Source: an uncultured Flavobacteriaceae bacterium
Lineage (GTDB): Bacteria > Bacteroidota > Bacteroidia > Flavobacteriales > Flavobacteriaceae
Length of the DNA stretch: 64,000 nucleotides
Reading direction: 5' to 3'
NCBI GenBank assembly: GCA_938029725.1
Contig: CALHGE010000005.1
Coordinates: forward strand, 124,001 to 188,000
Position numbers and translations under genes: made by a program. Under the pieces are notes generated by a model, which made no database searches, was not told where the DNA came from, and was given only the letters and a program-made list of their open reading frames with translations. This document shows, piece by piece, positions 9,824 to 16,543 of the stretch. Position 1 is the stretch's first letter, and each line of letters begins with the position of its first letter.

Positions 9824-11377
9824 ATGATGAGAAAACAAATTTCAATTAACAAAGCACTCCTATCTATAGGAGCAATTGCTGCCCTTCTTTTTGGGCAATC
9901 ATGTACTGATTTAGACCCACAGTTCTCAGATTCTGTTTCGAATGAGACAGCTGAAGGTGATTTTGCTGGGGTAACTGATGCATCTAGTGCCTTAACAGCG
10001 CTTTATGACAACATTGAAAACTTAGGAGGTCAAGCCAATGAATATGCTCTAATGGAAGTAGCTGCAGAAAATGTAGCTGTTTTGACAAGAGGTGCCGATT
10101 GGGGAGACAACGGGGTTTGGCGATTATTGCACAACCATACGTGGAATGCAGGTCATTTATATGTATTAAACTCATGGAATAGTAGAAACCAAGAGATTTT
10201 AAATGCAACTCGATTTTTAGACCCAGCATCAGCAGTATCTGCAGATGCTGCAGCTCAAGCGCGTGTACTGAGAGCAATCAATATGTTTATGGTACTAAAC
10301 TTCTATGGGCAAGTACCTTTTAGAGGTGTAAACGATGGAGCTGATGTTGATCCTACTGTATTTACTCCTCAAGAAGCATTTGACTTTATACTAGATGATT
10401 TAGATACCGCTATTAGTAGTGGTGCACTTCACAGTAGTGGGCCTGTTGCTTCTGGTGATGGTTTACAATTTGTGATTGGTGAAGCTGCCGCTAGATTTCT
10501 TAGAGCAAAAGTAAATTTAAATTCAGCTAGTATTTTAGGAGATGCACCTGCCGGTGCTATGGATGCAGTTATTGCTGATGTTGATGCTATTGAAGCATTA
10601 GGTTTTGCATTGGACCCTGGAACTGGAGATTATTTTGATATCTGGAGACCAGCAACAAATACCGAGGTAATATACTGGATGAATACGGGTACTGGAAATA
10701 GAGTCTTGAATATGATTCACCCAAATCAATCAGGATGGAATGGTTTTGTAACATTGACAGAAACATTTAGACTTTTTGGAAGTGAAGACATAAATGATGA
10801 TGCAAGATTGGGTATTGCTGGTCCAGATTTCAACGGCTTAAGTACAGGCTATTTAAGAGGGCAGCAACTCAATACTGATGGCACACCGCTAACAGATCGT
10901 CAAAACACTCCATTGGTTTTTGAAAATGAAATGTTAACCAGTTTAGAAATCAACAATGAGCGAAATGGTATTCGCGTTGTAAAGTATCCACAGCGTCGCG
11001 ATGACAACTTCCCTAATGGTGCAACAAATAGTGAAGCCGTTTGGTTGCGATATGGAGAAGCAGTGCTTATGCGTGCCGAAGCAGCTTTAAGAGGCGGCTC
11101 AGGTGGCGACGCTACAGCTGATGTAAATGCACTTAGAGCTAGAGCGGGTGCAGTTGAATTAGCAAGTGTTGCTTTACAAGATGTCTATGACGAGACGAGA
11201 CGAGAACTAAACTCAGAGGCAAATATCGCTGGTGCAAGAGCTGTTCAAATTAGATTTGGAACATTTGCAGATACTTGGGAATTAAAAAATGTTCAAGAAG
11301 ATTTTAGGGTTTTATTCCCTATTCCTGCTAATGCATTATCTTCTAATCCAAATTTGGTTCAGAATCCAGGTTACTAA
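9824..11377 (+). CDS. SusD-family outer-membrane glycan-binding lipoprotein
   Basis: A 517-residue SusD/RagB homologue. The signal ends in a lipobox (LLFGQSC). The N-terminal TPR-like region contains AARVLRAINMFMVLNFYGQVPF-type helices (the motif around residues 145-168), and the C-terminus has the usual EAVWLRYGEAVLMRAEAAL and FPIPANALSSNPNLVQNPGY-type ending. It caps SusC at the cell surface and hands over oligosaccharide. Start: ATG ATG at 9824. It is the last gene before a strong terminator, so the outer-membrane part consists only of SusC and SusD, with no SusE/SusF lipoprotein as in Bacteroides starch loci. Confidence 0.95.
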   Translation: MMRKQISINKALLSIGAIAALLFGQSCTDLDPQFSDSVSNETAEGDFAGVTDASSALTALYDNIENLGGQANEYALMEVAAENVAVLTRGADWGDNGVWRLLHNHTWNAGHLYVLNSWNSRNQEILNATRFLDPASAVSADAAAQARVLRAINMFMVLNFYGQVPFRGVNDGADVDPTVFTPQEAFDFILDDLDTAISSGALHSSGPVASGDGLQFVIGEAAARFLRAKVNLNSASILGDAPAGAMDAVIADVDAIEALGFALDPGTGDYFDIWRPATNTEVIYWMNTGTGNRVLNMIHPNQSGWNGFVTLTETFRLFGSEDINDDARLGIAGPDFNGLSTGYLRGQQLNTDGTPLTDRQNTPLVFENEMLTSLEINNERNGIRVVKYPQRRDDNFPNGATNSEAVWLRYGEAVLMRAEAALRGGSGGDATADVNALRARAGAVELASVALQDVYDETRRELNSEANIAGARAVQIRFGTFADTWELKNVQEDFRVLFPIPANALSSNPNLVQNPGY

Positions 11378-11412
11378 GCATACATTTTTTTTACAGAATA
11401 CGTTTAAGTTTT

Positions 11413-11443
11413 AAAAGAGGGCATTCAAAATGCCCTCTTTTTT
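11413..11443 (+). terminator. Rho-independent terminator after susD
   Basis: A perfect 13-bp inverted repeat (AAAAGAGGGCATT, 3-base loop, AATGCCCTCTTTT) continues into a T run. It begins 36 bases after the susD stop and closes the susC-susD transcript. Confidence 0.9.
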
Positions 11444-11552
11444 ATACCTGCTATTTTACTAGTTTTGACCTAATTCTTAGCGGCAAGAACAGCTTTACAA
11501 TCACCTACCATATTCGCTTATAACGCATTGAAAGAATAATGCACAATTATAG

Positions 11553-11588
11553 CAAATAATAAATGTAAACGTTTACATTTATTATTTG
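11553..11588. promoter_or_regulatory. 36-bp perfect palindromic LacI-type operator (site 1)
   Basis: A perfect palindrome centred between 11570 and 11571, with core TGTAAACGTTTACA and symmetric AT-rich arms (AATAATAA / TTATTATT). It ends 17 bases before the ATG of the YeiH-type exporter gene, a position suited to repression. The core and most of the arms recur at 14220-14261, which ties the two sites to one regulator. The nearest candidate is the LacI protein encoded at 12618-13616. Confidence 0.85.
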
Positions 11589-11605
11589 TAATTTCACTTA
11601 AGACC

Positions 11606-12541
11606 ATGCTTTCAAAACCAGTTACATATTTTATAATTCTACTTGTTCTAATAGCTACATTATTAGGATTCATATCTCCAGCGATAGCTTTGTTGATAGG
11701 TATGATAAGTGGTATGACTCAAATCTCTAACCAAGACCTAGTTAAAGGCAATATCAGATTTCAAAAATACCTATTGCAAATTTCCGTTGTTGGTTTAGGT
11801 TTTGGCATCAATATTCAAGATGCTTTAGTTTTAGGTTCTAACAGTTTCTTCTTAAGTCTTGTAGCCATTGTTCTCACATTCATTATTGCCATCACATTTG
11901 CCAAATTATTCAAATCTGAAAGAATAACTACCTTACTAGTGGCTTCAGGTACAGCAATTTGTGGAGGTAGCGCAATTGCCGCAGTAAGCCCATGTCTCAA
12001 GGCTAATTCGAATCAAACATCGGTTGCCTTAGCTATTGTTTTTCTATTAAATGCACTAGCGCTGTTTATATTTCCGTCTATAGGGCATTATTTCAATCTA
12101 AGTCAATCACAATTTGGTCTCTGGTGTGCAATTGCCATTCATGATACCAGTTCAGTTGTTGGTGCCAGTGCACTTTATGGTGCTGAAGCTTTAAATGTAG
12201 CGACCACAACAAAACTTGTACGCACCCTCTGGATTATTCCCCTAGTCCTCATTCTTTCATTTGGCTCAGATACTGGAAAAAATATTAAATTTCCGTGGTT
12301 CATTTTAGCATTTTTAGCTGCAATGTTATTGAGTTCTTACCTTGTACAACTTGAAGTTATCAATGACAAAATCGTATGGCTTGCAAGAAAATTATTAATA
12401 TTCACCCTATTTTTAATAGGATTACAAATTAATCTGAAACAATTGAGAAAACTTGGGTTTAGCATTATTGGTGTTGGTGCATTAACATGGGTAATCTTAG
12501 CTGTGCTATCGCTATTTTACATTTTACACTATACCGCTTGA
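11606..12541 (+). CDS. YeiH-family putative sulfite/sulfate exporter
   Basis: A 311-residue polytopic membrane protein of the YeiH/UPF0324 'putative sulfate exporter' family. Most of the sequence is hydrophobic helices. The family landmarks GTAICGGSAIAAVSP (about 114-128) and AIAIHDTSSVVGASALYG (about 175-192) are clear. Biochemical evidence for this family is limited, and export of sulfite or sulfate is the usual proposal. Here it lies under the same kind of operator as a sulfonate-type monooxygenase 4 kb away, which supports sulfite/sulfate efflux as its job. It is followed by the LacI gene after 76 bases. Confidence 0.85.
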   Translation: MLSKPVTYFIILLVLIATLLGFISPAIALLIGMISGMTQISNQDLVKGNIRFQKYLLQISVVGLGFGINIQDALVLGSNSFFLSLVAIVLTFIIAITFAKLFKSERITTLLVASGTAICGGSAIAAVSPCLKANSNQTSVALAIVFLLNALALFIFPSIGHYFNLSQSQFGLWCAIAIHDTSSVVGASALYGAEALNVATTTKLVRTLWIIPLVLILSFGSDTGKNIKFPWFILAFLAAMLLSSYLVQLEVINDKIVWLARKLLIFTLFLIGLQINLKQLRKLGFSIIGVGALTWVILAVLSLFYILHYTA

Positions 12542-12617
12542 TTTTTATTAAATAATCTTTATAATTTCGCTTGTCTACAACACTAAGATTAGTACTGAAT
12601 AGTTTAAATTGTATTCA

Positions 12618-13616
12618 ATGGCAGGAATTAAAGAAATTGCAAAAATCACAGGTTTATCACTTGCCACTGTTTCTAGGGTTTTAAACAATAGCACCCTAGT
12701 ATCGGCAAAAGCGAAAAAAAAAGTACTAGAAGCCGCACACAAAATTGATTATCGCCCAAATATGGCAGCCGTAGCTCTCAGAAGTGGTAGAAGTAAAATT
12801 ATTGGTGTTTTAGTACCTGAGATAAATAATAATTTTTTCAGTAGTATCATTAATGGTATTGAAAAAAAAATGAGTGATTCGGGTTATAACATTATCATTG
12901 CTCAATCACATGATTCAGTATCAGAAGAGTCTAATGCTCTTAAGTCCTTTATGAAACTGCAATTAGATGGTATATTATTATCCGCCTCTGAGGAAATGAC
13001 AAAGGCTACATTCTTAAAAAACCTCAAAGACCTAGATGTGCCCTTAGTTTTTTTTGACAGAGTGCCCAATATTTCTCCCATTAACTCGGTGATTTTAAAT
13101 GATTTTAAAGGGGCCGTTATTGCAACTGAACATCTAATACATAATGGGTGTAATCATATTGTGCATATTTCTGGCAATCAAAATATTTCCATTTTCAAAC
13201 GTAGAAAAGAAGGTTTTCTAGCTGCTTTGCAAGAAAATAATCTAAGCACCAACAAGGCAAATTGTATCGAATTTACTGGCAATAATGACAAAGATCTACA
13301 AAACATAAAGCAGTTATTTATCACTTACCCCGAAATTGATGGTTTTTTTGCTCATGGCGACGAGTCTTGTTTATATATATTGAACATCTTAAAAATTCTT
13401 CAAGTGGCTATTCCAGGTCAAGTAAAAATAATAGGTTTTGGCAATACTGAGTTTGGCACATTAACAAACCCCAGTCTTAGCACAATTGATCAAAAGTCTG
13501 AAGAAATGGGATTTTTAGCAGCTGAATTATTATTAGATTCATTGGACAGCAAACCAAAAAAATACGCTCAACTAGTACTAGAACCAGAACTGATAGCAAG
13601 GAATTCAACCAAGTAA
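12618..13616 (+). CDS. LacI-family regulator of the sulfo-sugar-type cluster
   Basis: A LacI/GalR regulator of about 332 residues. The HTH MAGIKEIAKITGLSLATVSR is at the very N-terminus, then a sugar-binding domain (KIIGVLVPEINNNFFSSI and IIGFGNTEFGTLTNP). I chose the ATG at 12618 because it places the HTH at residue 1; an in-frame TTG at 12609 gives three more residues. It is flanked by two near-identical palindromic operators at 11553 and 14220 and is the natural candidate to bind them. LacI proteins nearly always sense sugars or sugar phosphates, a hint that the substrate of the neighbouring monooxygenase is a sugar derivative rather than a simple alkanesulfonate. Confidence 0.92.
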   Translation: MAGIKEIAKITGLSLATVSRVLNNSTLVSAKAKKKVLEAAHKIDYRPNMAAVALRSGRSKIIGVLVPEINNNFFSSIINGIEKKMSDSGYNIIIAQSHDSVSEESNALKSFMKLQLDGILLSASEEMTKATFLKNLKDLDVPLVFFDRVPNISPINSVILNDFKGAVIATEHLIHNGCNHIVHISGNQNISIFKRRKEGFLAALQENNLSTNKANCIEFTGNNDKDLQNIKQLFITYPEIDGFFAHGDESCLYILNILKILQVAIPGQVKIIGFGNTEFGTLTNPSLSTIDQKSEEMGFLAAELLLDSLDSKPKKYAQLVLEPELIARNSTK

Positions 13617-13658
13617 AATGAACATAATCAAACTAAGTTCTACCATAGCGATTTAGCT

Positions 13659-14195
13659 CTAATACGCTAAAAGTTGCCTTAATTGAAGATCTAAAGATCT
13701 TTCCAAATCAGCATCAACTATAACATTTTCTTTATCCATTAACCGATAGATGGAGGAAACTGGATTCTTATTTGGGTGTACGTGAACTCCAAGGTGGTTT
13801 AACACATCAGACAGATGGTCCATACCTCTCAGGTTTCCTGCGCGCCCCGAAGCAATGCCGGTCACACAAGCCTTTTTATCCCAAAAGCTTTCCTTAATCT
13901 CTCGAACAGAAATAGCATCTAAAATCAATTTTAAAAAGCCAGGATAACTACCATTATATTCTGGTATAAAAAACCAAAATTTCGAAGAAGGAATAAAATA
14001 GGTGTCCTGAATGTGCTGTACTAATTCAGATTGATCTTTATACATCAATTCCGTTATCACTTCTCCTCCAAATTCAGCCAAATCTAGAAATAGCACCTCC
14101 TCCCCAATCTCCTCTCTAAGTTTTAAATACACATGCTTTGCAAAGTGTACCGTTTTATTGTTCTTCCTATTTGAACCTGAAATAATTGTAATCAT
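13659..14195 (-). CDS. NAD(P)H-dependent FMN reductase (flavodoxin-like fold)
   Basis: A 178-residue protein of the NADPH-dependent FMN reductase family (as in SsuE and ArsH). It has the phosphate-binding loop ISGSNRKNNKT (5-15) and the flavin-binding motif PEYNGSYPGFLK (78-89). It would supply reduced FMN to a two-component monooxygenase. It is transcribed away from the aldo/keto reductase and monooxygenase genes, sharing the palindromic operator at 14220-14261 in the 101-base gap, so both directions are probably derepressed together. It is convergent with the LacI gene, 42 bases away. Confidence 0.88.
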   Translation of the reverse strand: MITIISGSNRKNNKTVHFAKHVYLKLREEIGEEVLFLDLAEFGGEVITELMYKDQSELVQHIQDTYFIPSSKFWFFIPEYNGSYPGFLKLILDAISVREIKESFWDKKACVTGIASGRAGNLRGMDHLSDVLNHLGVHVHPNKNPVSSIYRLMDKENVIVDADLERSLDLQLRQLLAY

Positions 14196-14219
14196 TTTTA
14201 ATTTTAGTGCAAATTAGAA

Positions 14220-14261
14220 AATAAATAATAAAATGTAAACGTTTACATTTTATTATTTATT
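14220..14261. promoter_or_regulatory. 42-bp perfect palindromic LacI-type operator (site 2)
   Basis: A perfect palindrome centred between 14240 and 14241, with core AAATGTAAACGTTTACATTT and arms ATAAATAATA / TATTATTTAT. It starts 25 bases upstream of the FMN reductase ATG and ends 35 bases upstream of the aldo/keto reductase ATG. A TATATTTA at 14264-14271 could be a -7 element for the plus-strand gene, which would place the right arm over its -33 region. The same core occurs at 11553-11588. Confidence 0.88.
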
Positions 14262-14296
14262 ATTATATTTAGCCTATACTTTAAAGAATCAAAAAA

Positions 14297-15187
14297 ATGA
14301 TTTTATCCAAGCATTCCTTATCACCGTTTATAATTGGCACCATGCGATTAGGAAAATGGGGTAGCGATTTCTCGACAAAAGAATATGAAGAATTTATCGA
14401 ATCTTGTTTAAACCTAAAACTTAAAGATTTTGATCACGCCGACATCTATGGAAATTATACTACAGAACACGAATTTGGACAGGTAATCAAGCTAAGGCCT
14501 GATCTAAGAAAAAATCTTAGAATTATAACTAAATGTGGTATTAAGATGAAGACTACAAACCGCCCTGAACATTTGGTTAAGTCTTATGACCTTTCTAAAA
14601 GCCATATTAAAAAATCGGTCGAAACTTCCTTAAAAAATCTACATACAGATTTTATTGACCTTTTACTCTTACACCGTCCAGATTACCTGATGGATTCTAA
14701 TGAAATTGCAGAAGCTTTTACCGAACTTAAAAAAGAAGGAAAGGTTCTAAATTTTGGCGTATCCAACTTTAGCCCATCACAGTTTGAGCTGCTACATTCT
14801 TTTACCCCTCTATTTACGAATCAAGTAGAAATTTCTCTTTTACAGCGCAAAGCTTTTGAAGACGGCACCTTAGACCAATGTTCAAAACTAGGAATTGTTC
14901 CTACGGCCTGGTCTCCTCTTGGGGGAGGACAAATATTCAAAGAGGCACGAACAGAATCAAGTAAAAAAATACAGCAAGTTTTGTCCACATTAGGCATAAA
15001 ATATAAGTTGTCAGCAGATCAAGTCTTGTATGCTTGGCTAAGAAAACATCCTGCGGGGATCGTTCCAGTTTTAGGAACTTCAAAAATTGAACGTATTAAA
15101 ACAGCAATCGAAAGTTTAGACCAAACGCTAACTCACGAGGAATGGTATATGTTGTGGGAAGCAGCAATTGGAGAAGAAATAGCATAA
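14297..15187 (+). CDS. Aldo/keto reductase (candidate 6-oxo-sugar reductase)
   Basis: A 296-residue aldo/keto reductase with the full catalytic tetrad visible: Asp46 and Tyr51 in FDHADIYG, Lys79 in IITKCG and His126 in LLLHRPD. The NADP-binding end is SWSPLGGG-like (about 212-219) and VPVLGTSKIERI. These enzymes reduce aldehydes or sugars with NAD(P)H in the cytoplasm. In the characterised sulfoquinovose monooxygenase pathway an aldo/keto reductase (SmoB) reduces 6-oxo-glucose to glucose, and the present gene sits directly upstream (25 bases) of the monooxygenase gene as expected for that role. The substrate is inferred from context only. Confidence 0.85.
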   Translation: MILSKHSLSPFIIGTMRLGKWGSDFSTKEYEEFIESCLNLKLKDFDHADIYGNYTTEHEFGQVIKLRPDLRKNLRIITKCGIKMKTTNRPEHLVKSYDLSKSHIKKSVETSLKNLHTDFIDLLLLHRPDYLMDSNEIAEAFTELKKEGKVLNFGVSNFSPSQFELLHSFTPLFTNQVEISLLQRKAFEDGTLDQCSKLGIVPTAWSPLGGGQIFKEARTESSKKIQQVLSTLGIKYKLSADQVLYAWLRKHPAGIVPVLGTSKIERIKTAIESLDQTLTHEEWYMLWEAAIGEEIA

Positions 15188-15212
15188 AAATTAAATACTA
15201 AACAATTTAGAT

Positions 15213-16367
15213 ATGAGCAATAAAATACAGATTAGATCTCCGCACTTGGAAGGTGCAGAAGTTTCATGGTTCGCCCCTATTTGCAACGGTGATGACCGTT
15301 ATTTAGGCGAAAGAAATATGAAATATAAAAGCACTTTTGAAAATGCATCTGAGATTGTAAAGACTGCTGATAAAAATGGGTACCGAAACATATTATGCCC
15401 CTCATCCTATTTAGTAGGACAAGACACCTTGCCCTTTGTTGCTGCAGTAGCACCAATGACAGAACAGATTAACCTATTAGCTGCTATCAGATGTGGTGAG
15501 ATACATCCACCAATGTTAGCAAGAACATTGGCCACTATTGATCATATATTAAAAGGACGATTTACCATTAATATTATCTCTTCTAATTTACCCGGAGAAG
15601 AAATCTCCTCTGAGGATAGGTATCAAAAATCTCGTGAAGTCATAGAAATTCTAAAACAAGCTTGGACACAAGATGAGATCGATTATCAAGGAAAGTTTTA
15701 TAACTTGAAATTACCTTCGTTACCTACCAAACCATACCAAAAAAATGGCCCTTTATTATATTTTGGAGGCTATTCACCTGCTGCAGTAGATTTATGTGCA
15801 GAGCACTGTGACGTATATCTAATGTGGCCCGAAACAGAAAATAACCTAAGAACTTTAATGGAAAATATGAGTGCAAAAGCAGCTACATATGGCCGTAAAG
15901 TGGATTTTGGGCTTCGAGTACACATGGTAGTTCGCGAAACGGAAGAAGAAGCGAGAGAATATGCTGATAGTATCATTTCCAAGTTGGATTTGGAACATGG
16001 AAAAAAATTGAGAGAAGGTGCACTTGACGCTAAATCATATGGCGTAAGCAGACAGGCGGAAATGCGTGAAAAATCAGAAGATGACGGTTACGTTGAAGCC
16101 CATATGTGGACAGGTATAGGCAAGGGTAGGTCTGGTTGTGGTGCTGCACTTGTGGGCAACCCTGATCAGATTGTTGAAAAATTAAACCGTTATATGGATA
16201 TGGGAATACGTTCCTTTATATTTTCTGGCTACCCTCATAATGAAGAATGTGAACGGTTCGCCAAACTTGTTCTGCCAAGGCTTAAAACGTTTTCAATGCC
16301 TATTGCCCAGGGTAAGGTTACAGATGAAGAACCTTCATCACCTTTGGCTGCAGGAATTCGCACCTAA
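15213..16367 (+). CDS. FMNH2-dependent sulfonate/sulfoquinovose-type monooxygenase (SsuD/SmoC-like)
   Basis: A 384-residue bacterial-luciferase-like TIM-barrel flavin monooxygenase. Aligned by eye with E. coli SsuD, the functional residues are kept at a constant offset of nine: Arg235 and His237 (LRVHMVVRET), Arg306 (GIGKGRSGCG) and Tyr340 (FSGYPH). LYFGGYSPAA and CDVYLMWPE are also family-typical. The SsuD active-site Cys54 region reads PSSYLVGQD here and lacks that Cys, so this is not an orthodox SsuD. The expected chemistry is C-S cleavage by FMNH2 + O2, giving an aldehyde and sulfite. LacI control and the adjacent aldo/keto reductase point to a sulfo-sugar such as sulfoquinovose. A general LLM-family oxidase on another substrate is the main alternative. 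Confidence 0.85.
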   Translation: MSNKIQIRSPHLEGAEVSWFAPICNGDDRYLGERNMKYKSTFENASEIVKTADKNGYRNILCPSSYLVGQDTLPFVAAVAPMTEQINLLAAIRCGEIHPPMLARTLATIDHILKGRFTINIISSNLPGEEISSEDRYQKSREVIEILKQAWTQDEIDYQGKFYNLKLPSLPTKPYQKNGPLLYFGGYSPAAVDLCAEHCDVYLMWPETENNLRTLMENMSAKAATYGRKVDFGLRVHMVVRETEEEAREYADSIISKLDLEHGKKLREGALDAKSYGVSRQAEMREKSEDDGYVEAHMWTGIGKGRSGCGAALVGNPDQIVEKLNRYMDMGIRSFIFSGYPHNEECERFAKLVLPRLKTFSMPIAQGKVTDEEPSSPLAAGIRT

Positions 16368-16442
16368 AAATTATTTTTAAAATAGTTTTTAATGAACAAA
16401 ACCTTATATTAGAGACTATTAGCGCCTTATTTAGCAACCAAC

Positions 16443-16465
16443 TATAAAAATTCAAAATTTTTATA
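16443..16465 (+). repeat. AT-only inverted repeat downstream of monooxygenase gene
   Basis: TATAAAAATT, loop CAA, AATTTTTATA: a perfect 10-bp stem 75 bases after the monooxygenase stop and about 80 bases before the symporter start. It could be a weak terminator separating the symporter transcript, or chance in AT-rich DNA. Confidence 0.4.
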
Positions 16466-16543
16466 TGGTATTTCACAGGTTGATTGTTAGGAAGGATTAT
16501 CGATTTCAGAAAATCAACTAATTCTAATAGAATACAAAACTTC

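Noticed and set aside
15213-16367. Bacterial luciferase
   Set aside because: The luciferase-like fold is shared by the whole LLM family. Motifs follow SsuD/SmoC, and no luxB partner or fatty-acid reductase genes are present.
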